Of a stretch of DNA of 21,875 nt, positions 1-8,017 are shown in pieces. Where the stretch lies: positions 1-21,875 of IMG/VR virus record IMGVR_UViG_3300027759_000476; one strand, written 5' to 3'. Position 1 is the stretch's first letter. Each line of letters opens with the position of its first letter. The DNA comes from a virus. The position numbers were made by a program, and so were the translations under genes. Under the pieces are notes generated by a model that did no database searches, was not told the origin of the DNA, and was given only the letters and a program-made list of their open reading frames with translations.

Positions 1-167
1 ATTTGTAATGCGTCTTGAAACGATTTTGATAAAGGAATCCACGTTTGATCTTTGAATTTTATAGACGTAGAAGATAAATTCTTTGACTTCTTAAAGTTGT
101 CCAAGTTGAATTCTGTCTTGATAGCTTTTGATATGGAGCTATTTAACCCTTCTTTAGCCTTTGCCAT
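1..167 (-). CDS. uvsX: Probable UvsX/RecA-like recombinase, N-terminal fragment
   Basis: Only the first 55 codons are in the window; the reading frame stays open to base 1. The fragment starts MAKAKEGLNSS and contains KFKDQTWIPLSKSFQDAL at about residues 38-55. I recognise this as like the segment that precedes the Walker A region in phage UvsX/RecA-type recombinases, but the ATPase motifs lie outside the window, so this rests on resemblance alone. UvsX proteins coat single-stranded DNA and drive strand exchange in recombination-dependent replication. They work with the gp32 single-strand binding protein, which is encoded directly upstream here. The start at 165-167 lies about 10 bases past the gp32 terminator. 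No separate promoter is visible between them, so expression may depend on read-through. An unrelated replication protein is the alternative. Confidence 0.5.
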   Translation of the reverse strand, partial: MAKAKEGLNSSISKAIKTEFNLDNFKKSKNLSSTSIKFKDQTWIPLSKSFQDALQ

Positions 168-178
168 TAGTGAGGTTT

Positions 179-207
179 AAAAAGCCCTCGTTTTTAGGTG
201 AGGGCTT
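179..207 (-). terminator. Intrinsic terminator after the gp32-like gene
   Basis: On the minus strand AAGCCCTC (207-200) pairs perfectly with GAGGGCTT (189-182) around a 10-base loop, followed by a short T stretch. It sits 9 bases past the gp32 stop codon. The T tract is short, so termination may be partial, allowing transcription into the recombinase gene just downstream. Confidence 0.8.
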
Positions 208-215
208 ATATGAAT

Positions 216-1028
216 TTAGAAGTTAAAAAGGTCATCGATTTTGCTATCGATCTCTGTCTTACTGGTGTTCAAAGTGAAAGCTGGTTTTGTCGCTTCTTCT
301 TTTGATTCCCAAGGTAAATCTCCTACTTGTGCAGTTTTTTCAACTACTACGTCTGCGTTTTGTTTGATCTCTTCTTCAGGGTTCAAATGAGCGCCTAAAG
401 CAGATTTCATCTCATCGTAAGACCAACGCTTAAATAGAGTGTTAGGCTCTGGTTGAGTTGTTAACCATAACTTTACTTTGTCAGCATCTTCTGATAACGG
501 AGTAACTTTTGTTCTAACTCTTACTGTACTTGTGTTGTACATTAATCCAGTGGTTTCTTTACCAGCTGTGTCGACTGTAATGTCGTGACCTTGAATAGGA
601 TCTGTAAAATCTCCTACGTCTTCGTCCTCTAAGATTGCTAACAAATCCATGTAGACTTGCTTGCCGAATTCCCATAATCTTACGCCTTTGTCTTCTTCAC
701 CTCTTACGATGACTGGAACAAATACACGTAATTTTGGTTCGAACTTCTTAGCTGACTGCCAATCGTCGCTCTTTCTTAAACCTTGAGCGAATTCAACGAT
801 TGGATCTTTTTCGCCGAAAGAAGTCGGAGAAATCATCGTCTTGTTGTTGATGCCGTAGTGGAAAAATAATTCCTTGAATGGGTTCGATTTGTCGTACGCT
901 GATGGTACAATACGAACTAAGTGTTTACCTACAGTAGGTTTCCAGACTGTTAAACTGAAATCCTTTTTCTGTCCGCCTCTTGGATTTTGTAGGGAAGCGA
1001 GCCTAGACTTTAATTGGGAAATGTCCAT
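216..1028 (-). CDS. gp32: gp32-like single-stranded DNA-binding protein
   Basis: This 270-residue protein has the pattern of T4 gp32-type proteins, which bind single-stranded DNA cooperatively at replication forks and in recombination. Visible landmarks are VWKPTVGKHLVRIVPS (28-43), PFKELFFHYG (50-59), SPTSFGEKDPI (67-77), PVIVRGEEDKGVRLWEFGKQVY (two adjoining blocks, 105-126) and DVGDFTDPIQGHDI (137-150). The C-terminus is acidic and ends SKIDDLFNF, like the acidic tail through which gp32 recruits partners. T4 gp32 holds a zinc ion with one His and three Cys. This protein has no cysteine at all, so it must fold without that zinc site. The gene has its own 79-base leader and a terminator right after it, followed by the probable uvsX gene. 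Confidence 0.9.
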   Translation of the reverse strand: MDISQLKSRLASLQNPRGGQKKDFSLTVWKPTVGKHLVRIVPSAYDKSNPFKELFFHYGINNKTMISPTSFGEKDPIVEFAQGLRKSDDWQSAKKFEPKLRVFVPVIVRGEEDKGVRLWEFGKQVYMDLLAILEDEDVGDFTDPIQGHDITVDTAGKETTGLMYNTSTVRVRTKVTPLSEDADKVKLWLTTQPEPNTLFKRWSYDEMKSALGAHLNPEEEIKQNADVVVEKTAQVGDLPWESKEEATKPAFTLNTSKTEIDSKIDDLFNF

Positions 1029-1106
1029 AACTGTTGTTTAATAATTTATTATATAGCTAATATACTAAATAAATTCGAAAGAAAAAAATTTATTTTTCAG
1101 TGAGAG

Positions 1107-1535
1107 CTATACGGCAACTATCTTGTGGATAGAGGTGTTTAGCTTTCTTAGATCTTCGCCTTGGGTCAATAGGATAGAATTCCTATAGTCAGGCCAGTTC
1201 ACCATAAACTTGCTGTCCAATACTCCGTTATTCAAAGTTTTGATTAGGGTATTAAGGGCGTTAATGGTGTATAGTGTGTTTGAGTCCTTCTTTCTGTGCA
1301 ATAAAATAGTATTCGGTAGGATCTTGGTGTTAGGGCCTTCTATCTCGATGTTATATGTGCACATGTACTCGTCAGACTCTGGGGAAGCCAATACGAATAT
1401 CTTATTGTAAAGTATCTTGTATTCTTTATTTATTTCTTGCAACCTTTCGTCTAATAACTCTTTTTTAGCGAATGTGCAAAACAGCTTGTTCATAAGCGAT
1501 TCTGGTGTTAATTCTAATGTGTTTGTTTCTGTCAT
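1107..1535 (-). CDS. Conserved-looking phage protein of unknown function
   Basis: I do not recognise this 142-residue protein. The N-terminal part (about 10-50) is helical and charged. The C-terminal part has the ordered blocks LLHRKKDSNTLYTINALN (79-96) and NSILLTQGEDLRKLNTSIHKI (split by position, about 119-139), which look like a folded domain. Two cysteines are present and no catalytic motif is visible. It lies between the polymerase and gp32 genes. In T4 the genes next to gp32 encode the helicase loader gp59 and the late-transcription factor gp33, so a replication or late-transcription accessory role is possible, but no sequence feature supports either. The start is preceded by an ATATTTATT element and the string AACAAGGTT. 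Confidence 0.8.
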   Translation of the reverse strand: MTETNTLELTPESLMNKLFCTFAKKELLDERLQEINKEYKILYNKIFVLASPESDEYMCTYNIEIEGPNTKILPNTILLHRKKDSNTLYTINALNTLIKTLNNGVLDSKFMVNWPDYRNSILLTQGEDLRKLNTSIHKIVAV

Positions 1536-1545
1536 AACCTTGTTT

Positions 1546-1556
1546 AATAAATATTT
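1546..1556 (-). promoter_or_regulatory. ATATTTATT element upstream of the 142-residue gene
   Basis: The coding strand reads AAATATTTATT, ending 10 bases before the start codon at 1535. It matches the element found before several other genes here (core ATATTTAT). If it is a promoter -7/-10 element, the transcript would have an extremely short leader. Confidence 0.4.
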
Positions 1557-1565
1557 GTAATTAGT

Positions 1566-2867
1566 TTAGAATGCATAGCTTGTTCCATGTTTGTGTTTTA
1601 CCTTCATTTCGCCTGTTTCCAATACGATTTTGATCTCCTCTAGTGTCTTTTTGCCGTCCTTTTTGCTGAAATCAAATAGAAATGAGTCGTAAGTGATCAG
1701 AATTAGCTTGGTCTTGGCGCCTGTCGTTTTAAGATATGTCTGAATCTCTTGTATCTTATAAATATTTTCCTTAGTCTCTAGATTTTGCACCACGTAGTTA
1801 AATAGCTTGTACTTGGTCATGGAATCTTCCTTCTTGATTATTCTGCCCGTTGGTAGCTTATAACCGCCTTGCTTACTGTATTGCTTCCACATCTCGTCTA
1901 CGTAAGAACCCATTTGAGCGAAGAAGTCTACGTGTTTGTACTTTTTATCCACTCCGCCGTAAAGCTGTTTGAATGTAATAGTTTTTGACTCTTTGTACTC
2001 GTCTTCCGTAAGCTCATCTTTGTTGAAATAGCTTTTACCAAGATATTCGTGAAAAGACTCTTGTGGACATTCAAAATTTATAAGTTTAGCTATTAGCCTC
2101 AAGTGATAAGCGTCGAAGTCGAATTCAACAAGAAAGTCATTCGAAGGTAAAAAGCAGCTTCTAAAATCGTTCTCTTTTGGAATTGCCAAGAAGTTAATGC
2201 CGTTAAAGGAATTTGTTGGTCTCCCAGTTAAATTGTATAAGTTGTAGCAAGAGTACATCTTGTCCCCTTTAATAGAGTAGCTCTGATCGTGAATCTGGTA
2301 CTTATCTGTCAAACATTTAACGTCTACCTTTATTGGATTCTCCTCGACTGATTTGTACGCGTTGATGAAGTCCTCTTGAGTCTGCAGATCTGTTTCTAAA
2401 CCGAAGTAGCCTTTAACGTAATCGTACAAACATTGACATCTTTCGTAGTGCTTCGATATCGGTATTAATTCGTTCGTAATGGGAAGGTACCCATAACGTG
2501 AGTAAAAATCGTGGTGTAAATTGGTATCGCAATCGAACTGGTTAAATTCGTTTGTTTGGTCGAGATTAACGAAGTGTAGATCTATAGCGTTAGGTAAATC
2601 TAAGAAGTAAGAGTGAAACTTCTTGTCTAATAGGTATACTTTTTTGTGAAGCTTTAAAAACTCTTGAACCATTTTAAAATCCAAGTAAAAGCTTTCTGAG
2701 TGTTTGAAAGGGAATATGTAGCCCTTTTCACCATCGTTGTAATATAGTAAACTTGGGTACGTCAACTTCGGATGAACTCTATCGTTGCCCGCTATTAGTT
2801 GTACGAAACACTCGTCTTTAATATCAAGGTTGCCGAATTGCGACAAACTTTCTACAATGAAATACAT
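1566..2867 (-). CDS. Short, divergent family A (PolA-like) DNA polymerase
   Basis: The C-terminal half of this 433-residue protein carries the family A polymerase motifs in order. Residues 209-232 (NLYNLTGRPTNSFNGINFLAIP, read in two blocks) match the TGR...NLQNIP region. Motif A is EFDFDAYHLRLIA (248-260), against the usual DYSQIELRILA; D250 would be the metal-binding Asp. Motif B is KESKTITFKQLYG (292-304), keeping the Lys, Phe and Tyr-Gly of RxxxKxxxFxxxYG but with Lys for the Arg. Motif C is ILITYDSFLF (389-398), with YDS where HDE is usual; D394 would be the second metal ligand. The N-terminal 180 residues sit where a 3'-5' exonuclease would be, but I see no DxE exonuclease motif. It is much shorter than bacterial Pol I or T7 polymerase. 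It probably replicates the phage genome with gp32. T4 itself uses a family B enzyme. Confidence 0.8.
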   Translation of the reverse strand: MYFIVESLSQFGNLDIKDECFVQLIAGNDRVHPKLTYPSLLYYNDGEKGYIFPFKHSESFYLDFKMVQEFLKLHKKVYLLDKKFHSYFLDLPNAIDLHFVNLDQTNEFNQFDCDTNLHHDFYSRYGYLPITNELIPISKHYERCQCLYDYVKGYFGLETDLQTQEDFINAYKSVEENPIKVDVKCLTDKYQIHDQSYSIKGDKMYSCYNLYNLTGRPTNSFNGINFLAIPKENDFRSCFLPSNDFLVEFDFDAYHLRLIAKLINFECPQESFHEYLGKSYFNKDELTEDEYKESKTITFKQLYGGVDKKYKHVDFFAQMGSYVDEMWKQYSKQGGYKLPTGRIIKKEDSMTKYKLFNYVVQNLETKENIYKIQEIQTYLKTTGAKTKLILITYDSFLFDFSKKDGKKTLEEIKIVLETGEMKVKHKHGTSYAF

Positions 2868-2883
2868 AACCTTTTAATTTGAA

Positions 2884-2893
2884 CTAAATATAA
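2884..2893 (-). promoter_or_regulatory. TATATTTAG element upstream of the polymerase gene
   Basis: The coding strand reads GGTTATATTTAGTTC, with the element about 16 bases before the start at 2867. It is a variant of the ATATTTAT element and also fits the Bacteroidota -7 pattern TAnnTTTG except for the last base. The gap from 2868 to 2921 holds nothing else I can name. Confidence 0.35.
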
Positions 2894-2921
2894 CCAATCC
2901 AATCGATTGTATTCAATTAAT

Positions 2922-3548
2922 CTATGTAGTGGGTCTTGAGAACTTTGCGTACTCACCACCGATAAACTCTATAAGACCCAAGAAGTTTTTACCCGCGTCA
3001 TCGGTATTCTTTTTGTTTACTTCTATAATGCCTAATCGTATATCGTACTGAGAATATCTTTTTGTGTTTAAATCTCCTGTAAGCTTCCAAAAGATCTGTG
3101 TCACCAAGTAAAAAGACACATCATATCTAACTGTTCCATTCACAAACTCGTTGTACTCTTCGGGAGCAATTTCTGTAACAAAACCTTTGCTGTTGATTTT
3201 CTTGATAAAATATCTAATAAAATAGCCTCTAGTGTAATCGTCTTGCGTAGGTTTTGGATAATAAGAAAGAGGTTCCAATGCTTGAGTTTTAGCAACATTA
3301 GTTTGTCTTAAGAATTGGTTCTTTACTGAAGATGGTAAATTGGAATCGTTTAAAAAATTTGAATTGCCAAAATTTTGAAAAGGCTTTAGCTCTTCGCTAG
3401 GTCCTACTATGGGGTTAGGCCCACTATAGAATTTATTATCGTACGTTTGATAGTAATCACCTGAGTAAGGAACGCCATCTAATAAAAGTGCATTGCCTGT
3501 TGTCTTCTGATCTGTTTTGACTCTAAATGATGGATAGTATTTTAACAT
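2922..3548 (-). CDS. Probable virion (baseplate-associated) structural protein
   Basis: This 208-residue protein has no enzyme motif. The N-terminal half is rich in Tyr, Gly, Asn and Pro, with a GVPYSGDYYQTYDNKFYSG segment (25-43) like short beta-strand repeats. The C-terminal half has YTRGYFIRYFIKKINSKGF (about 106-124) and SFYLVTQIFWKLTGDLNTK (about 145-163), an alternating aromatic/charged pattern expected of a beta-rich structural protein. It begins 3 bases after the stop codon of the hub gene, so it is probably translated as part of the same message. Its position at the end of the baseplate run suggests it is in the virion or helps build the hub. I recall similar proteins beside hub genes in environmental myoviruses, but I cannot name the family. 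Confidence 0.7.
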   Translation of the reverse strand: MLKYYPSFRVKTDQKTTGNALLLDGVPYSGDYYQTYDNKFYSGPNPIVGPSEELKPFQNFGNSNFLNDSNLPSSVKNQFLRQTNVAKTQALEPLSYYPKPTQDDYTRGYFIRYFIKKINSKGFVTEIAPEEYNEFVNGTVRYDVSFYLVTQIFWKLTGDLNTKRYSQYDIRLGIIEVNKKNTDDAGKNFLGLIEFIGGEYAKFSRPTT

Positions 3549-3551
3549 AAA

Positions 3552-6500
3552 CTAGGCTTGAGAATTTGAAACGTGAACGTGATTATCGTGATTCTTAAAT
3601 CCAAAAGTTAAAACAGCTTTGTTATTTCCTATTTCAGAATTCTTTACATATGATAGATTTTCTACTAATACTTTAACAAATTTATCTGCATCTGCTCTAT
3701 TTTGTAATGATACAGGGTTACCATTTATTACAGCGATATCTACTGCGTTTCCAGAAGGATGTCTACTTGGAGTTGATGTGTGTCCGCTTACTGCTGTTGT
3801 AACTTCCACAGTCACCTTAGCGATTACTGCGGCTCTATTTACCTCCTCTAAGAGTTTAGGATTAATTTTATCTGCCGCAGGATTTCCTAGATTTATATTA
3901 CTGAATTTTATATTTGAATATCCCGCTGCTTGAACGCTTGGATAGTTGTTTGGAATAGATCCTAATGCTTGATCAGGAGAAGTTTCTTGAGGATTAAAAG
4001 TAGCTGGCTGTCCTTTTCTTAAACTAGTATTCAAAGATCCTGAGAATTCTCCTCGCTCTTTTAAATAGGTCATATTGGCTTTGATGGCTGTAGTCCACTC
4101 GTTGTTCTCTATTGTGTGAACGTTTCCTGTGACCATGAATCCAACTTTTTGAGTACTTTTTGGAATTTGTGAATTTCCATTAGCGGATGTATTTCTAAGG
4201 TTGTAAGTGTATGGAAGAAACTTTTCAGATATTGTAAAGCCCTGCATCATATTAAATCCTGATATACCGTCTAATGTAAAGTTAACAGATACTGGAATCA
4301 TGGCTGCCGCTCTAGTTGGTCCGTCTAATTTATTCTTACTTAATTTTTCAATAAAGTAGTTCATCGCGTGTGCTACATTTTCTGTAGATGGGTTGTATGT
4401 ACTATAAAAATCTTTGACGTTTTTATTAAATTTCAAAGCGGAAGATATTATAGCGTCGTTTTTAGCAGTGGCCAATTTTATCTTATCTTCACTTACTTGT
4501 ATATCAGAATTTTCCGTTCTGTTTGGAATATATCTATCGCTATAGTTTTCATTGATAAAACCGTATGGAGTTCCGTCTGTAGAATTGGCAGATTTTTTTT
4601 GCACTTCAGCATTAGCGCTGATTGCTAAAACGTTGGCCATTTTTGAAGATATATCAGTTCTTAGATCCAAACTTCTGGCTATGGAATCTCTACCGTATAT
4701 TGGAATATCGTATTCTGAATTCTTAGGAACAATGTTTTCGCCTTCTAATCCAGGAACCAATTGATCGTCTATTATTTGAAGGCAATTAGAAGCATCATCG
4801 TAAGAAAATCTAAATATATTAAAATTACCCAGAGTTTTATTCGCATCAGATAGTATCTGTTCTACGAAAGCTTTTAAAAATACGCTATTCGTTTGATCTT
4901 GGGAAAAGAACTGTTTGATTACATCAAAAATATAATCTATATTTACCAAAATATTCATTATTTTTCCTCTATGAGCATCTATTTTTGTTTCGTCTTTGAA
5001 TTTAGGAATATCTCCAGAAATGGTGTCTTCTTTTTCAGGATTAAATAAAGGCGTTGTAGCTGTATTTCCTGAGGTGCCTAGTATACTATCTCCGGATAAA
5101 ACGTTCTCATAAAACAATTTTTTATAATCGCTAAAAAAGCCTTGAAACGGAATCATAAACGTCATACCATTGGTAGTCATATGACATGGATGACTCAAAC
5201 AAAAATTAGTTTTCGGATTATAGTCTATGTATAATAGTGGAGTAGTTGCGGTGTTTGTTTTTTTGTCGTATAAATTGCAACAGTGATTCAATATGAACAT
5301 TAATAAACCTAGCTGAATGTATACCGGATGCGCCAATCTGCTACCTTCGTTAGTGTCTTGATTCACATCGTAAGGAAGCACATAAGATTTTAGTAGGCTA
5401 GCATAATCTACTTCAGGAATAGCGGTACCTTTGTTTGATAATAGGGCGGCGTTAAATCCGTACTTTATATTTTTTTGAAATGGATCGCTTTCATTAAGCG
5501 TTTTGCCTATAATATTGTCTATGTAAGGACTTTTAAATATTCCGTCAGAAAATACAGGAATGGCAAATTTTGGATCCGCTAAATTTATTTCCGCTACTTT
5601 TCTGTTTTCGTCTATGTTTTTAGAAGTAGGTTTAATTGCTTCTATCAAAGATTGTATTTGTATGCTTCTTAAAGTTGCCTCTAAAGAGGATTGGTACTGT
5701 ACAGCAGGTTTGGTTTGGTTCGTACTTGTATTTGAAGCTGGGTTTGTGTTCTCTGTTGGAGAAGTGCCTTGATTTTGACCTGTTAAACCGTCTCTATATA
5801 TTTGATACTCTCTAGTGGTTTGATCTGCAGCGGTGGCTAATTCTATACCGTATATTAAATTGCTATCTGTTATTTTTACAGTTACAGGTATTTGTAATGA
5901 AGTTGATACTTTATTTTTTTCTTGTACATAACTTCCGTCAGCTTGTCGCTTTGATTCGTCTTTATAGAATTCTATCGGTAATTCGTAATTGTATTTTATC
6001 TGTAATACGTAAAATCCTCCAGTAGATAAAACTACGTCTTCGGAACTAAATCTATCGGCCGTAAGAAAACCGGCTGCGAACTGTCCATCATTTTGTTTTA
6101 AAGACTTTGATAATACAGTAGCATTACCGCCTGATGGAAGAATCACACCGAATTTTGTTAGGTTTGTATTAAAAATTTTTGGTTCTGCTGTGAAAAAAGA
6201 AACAATATCTTGTAGCATTTCTTGTTTTGACTGTTTGTAACCAATAGTATTTCCAGTTTTATCGTTCTTAGTAGGAAATTCTACGTCTATTGTAAAATTG
6301 TACGGAGTTAATCCTGAATACCCATTTTGAGTTACGTAGTTGGAATCCGCAAAATACTGAGTTTGTATAGAATACTTTTTATCAGTATCTACCACGATCG
6401 CTAAACTTGCTGCTTCTTGCGCATTTTTATCTAGTAAAGCTCGTCTAACACTTGAAGCAGATAACTGGATAGTCTTTACTATCCTACTTAAGTTTTCACG

Positions 6501-7703
6501 ACCATTTAAAATTAGTCCGAACTTTTTTATGTATAACTTATTTCCTGAAGAATAATAGTAATCGTAATCTAATCTGCTGTTATAGTCTTTTGTTCTATTA
6601 TTAGTAGTGCTTAAATTACTAGAACCTATCGCGTAATCTCTAAAAAAATCAGTAGTTACTGTAGCGGGTACCGAGGCTAAATTCTCTACAGCTTTATTAT
6701 CGCCTAATAGAAAATCATAATAGCTTTTAAAGTTTTTATCTAATGCTTCCTGTCTTGCACTAGCTGCCGCTTGTTTTTCTTTCGCGACTTTTGCTGCTTT
6801 CTCAGCTTGTTCTTTGGCTTCTTTTTGTTTTTGTATATCTCTATAGATGCTATTTAGTTCCTCTATTTTATGGTCTAATTCCTCTCCTAGAGTTGCTGAT
6901 TGATTTATCTTTATGCTATCTGCTAAAGCGCCTAAACCAACTAGCTTTAAAACGCAATCGTATCCGCCTTCTTGATTGTAAGAGAAAGAGAAATTGCTAA
7001 CCATACCCAGCATACCATCGTAGTTGCCTTTGGACTGTCTTCTTTTTAAACCTAGATCAAGAGATATCTCTTCTTTTGTTAATTTATCTTTAAAAGGATC
7101 TAGACTAAAAAAATCTGTAGGTTTTAAATTTGAGGATTGAGATTCGTAGTAGAACGTATTTCCCCATTCCAAAAACATCGTGTATCCCAATTTAAAATAC
7201 AATGCGTCTATTACGTCCAATTGACTTTTATCCCAAACTTTGAACTCTATCGTTGCGCTTCTAATAGATCCCAATCGACCTTGAGTTTCTATAACAACTC
7301 TGCTTAGTCCTGGCATTGGGCGATAACCGAAATCTCTTACCTCTTGATCTCCCAATAAAGAGTAGGTTTCTTTAAATCCTTTTCTTAGTGTATAGTTAGT
7401 TTTGTCGCCTTGCTTATTGTACTTAGAAACTCCACCGTACAGCACAAAGTTTTTTGCTAAATCCTCTGCTTTCGTTAAAGTTAAACCGGTTAATTTACTA
7501 AAATAGTTTATATCGTCAGACTTGATATTAATAGAAGACACCAATCTAACCCAACCAGTTTTGTTACCAAGATACTGTAGGTTTTCGTTGTCTCTATTGG
7601 TTTGAGTTCCTTTTTTGCTTCTAGTTTGTAACTGTTCTAAAAGCCAAAGCGGAATGTGTGTACCAATGACGTTAGATATTTTATTATCGTTTTGCGGTTC
7701 CAT
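3552..7703 (-). CDS. Giant baseplate hub protein with C-terminal M15-like peptidase domain
   Basis: At 1383 residues this is the largest protein here. Residues about 120-180 (FGYRPMPGLSRVVIETQG, then a conserved stretch ending in LGYTMFLEWGN) look like the tube-like core of a baseplate hub, the role of T4 gp27. Residues 280-322 form a charged, Ala/Lys/Glu-rich coiled coil. The middle is long and Asn/Ser/Thr-rich. The last about 105 residues resemble zinc peptidases of family M15 (D-Ala-D-Ala or L-Ala-D-Glu cutting). SRHPSGNAVDIAV (1313-1325) supplies H1315 and D1322, and HDNHVHVSN (1372-1380) supplies H1375 or H1377 as third zinc ligand. The domain would open peptidoglycan during injection, the task done in T4 by the gp5 lysozyme. 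The gene starts 1 base after the stop of the LysM gene, so translation is likely coupled. The hub assignment rests on position and fold-like pattern; the peptidase call is stronger. Confidence 0.82.
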   Translation of the reverse strand: MEPQNDNKISNVIGTHIPLWLLEQLQTRSKKGTQTNRDNENLQYLGNKTGWVRLVSSINIKSDDINYFSKLTGLTLTKAEDLAKNFVLYGGVSKYNKQGDKTNYTLRKGFKETYSLLGDQEVRDFGYRPMPGLSRVVIETQGRLGSIRSATIEFKVWDKSQLDVIDALYFKLGYTMFLEWGNTFYYESQSSNLKPTDFFSLDPFKDKLTKEEISLDLGLKRRQSKGNYDGMLGMVSNFSFSYNQEGGYDCVLKLVGLGALADSIKINQSATLGEELDHKIEELNSIYRDIQKQKEAKEQAEKAAKVAKEKQAAASARQEALDKNFKSYYDFLLGDNKAVENLASVPATVTTDFFRDYAIGSSNLSTTNNRTKDYNSRLDYDYYYSSGNKLYIKKFGLILNGRENLSRIVKTIQLSASSVRRALLDKNAQEAASLAIVVDTDKKYSIQTQYFADSNYVTQNGYSGLTPYNFTIDVEFPTKNDKTGNTIGYKQSKQEMLQDIVSFFTAEPKIFNTNLTKFGVILPSGGNATVLSKSLKQNDGQFAAGFLTADRFSSEDVVLSTGGFYVLQIKYNYELPIEFYKDESKRQADGSYVQEKNKVSTSLQIPVTVKITDSNLIYGIELATAADQTTREYQIYRDGLTGQNQGTSPTENTNPASNTSTNQTKPAVQYQSSLEATLRSIQIQSLIEAIKPTSKNIDENRKVAEINLADPKFAIPVFSDGIFKSPYIDNIIGKTLNESDPFQKNIKYGFNAALLSNKGTAIPEVDYASLLKSYVLPYDVNQDTNEGSRLAHPVYIQLGLLMFILNHCCNLYDKKTNTATTPLLYIDYNPKTNFCLSHPCHMTTNGMTFMIPFQGFFSDYKKLFYENVLSGDSILGTSGNTATTPLFNPEKEDTISGDIPKFKDETKIDAHRGKIMNILVNIDYIFDVIKQFFSQDQTNSVFLKAFVEQILSDANKTLGNFNIFRFSYDDASNCLQIIDDQLVPGLEGENIVPKNSEYDIPIYGRDSIARSLDLRTDISSKMANVLAISANAEVQKKSANSTDGTPYGFINENYSDRYIPNRTENSDIQVSEDKIKLATAKNDAIISSALKFNKNVKDFYSTYNPSTENVAHAMNYFIEKLSKNKLDGPTRAAAMIPVSVNFTLDGISGFNMMQGFTISEKFLPYTYNLRNTSANGNSQIPKSTQKVGFMVTGNVHTIENNEWTTAIKANMTYLKERGEFSGSLNTSLRKGQPATFNPQETSPDQALGSIPNNYPSVQAAGYSNIKFSNINLGNPAADKINPKLLEEVNRAAVIAKVTVEVTTAVSGHTSTPSRHPSGNAVDIAVINGNPVSLQNRADADKFVKVLVENLSYVKNSEIGNNKAVLTFGFKNHDNHVHVSNSQA

Positions 7704-7704
7704 G

Positions 7705-8016
7705 CTATCTTAATGAGTTAGCGTTTCTGTATTGATTGACGACAGACTGAATATCTGAAGGAATTCTTAGTTGAGCGCCTGGAGGTGGATACAAAGAATC
7801 TCCTGGTAAAGCGTTAGCGGATGCTATAATCCACCAAAAGCTAGTGTCTCCATAAAAATCGTAAGCCATTAAATCTAATCGATCTCCTAATACGGTAATT
7901 ACATAAGTGTCTTCGTCTGAAACTGGAATTTCTGGATAAACGTTGTTGACATAGTATTGGCTACCTGTTGCTTGGTATTTTATTACATCTATATTTTGGT
8001 ATCTGTTAAAGCTCAT
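7705..8016 (-). CDS. LysM-domain baseplate wedge protein (gp53-like)
   Basis: This protein has 103 residues. From about residue 36 it carries a LysM-like module: DTYVITVLGDRLDLMAYDF, then YGDTSFWWIIASAN, then a closing PPGAQLRIP. This matches the pattern in which a short beta strand, GD, a helix and YG are followed by WxxIAxAN and then PGxxLxIP. In contractile tails, small LysM proteins (T4 gp53, and counterparts in phage-like injection machines) bind the hub or tube base and join it to the wedges; they do not bind glycans there. The gene starts 1 base after the stop of the 614-residue gene and ends 1 base before the hub gene, so the three are probably translated together. The pre-start sequence ACAGGATAAC contains AGGA, one of the few Shine-Dalgarno-like strings in the window. 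Confidence 0.85.
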   Translation of the reverse strand: MSFNRYQNIDVIKYQATGSQYYVNNVYPEIPVSDEDTYVITVLGDRLDLMAYDFYGDTSFWWIIASANALPGDSLYPPPGAQLRIPSDIQSVVNQYRNANSLR

Positions 8017-8017
8017 G

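Noticed and set aside
1080-1107. AT-only hairpin (GAAAAATAAATTTTTTTC on the minus strand) after the 142-residue gene
   Set aside because: The stem has almost no G-C pairs and would be weak; it is not convincing as a terminator.
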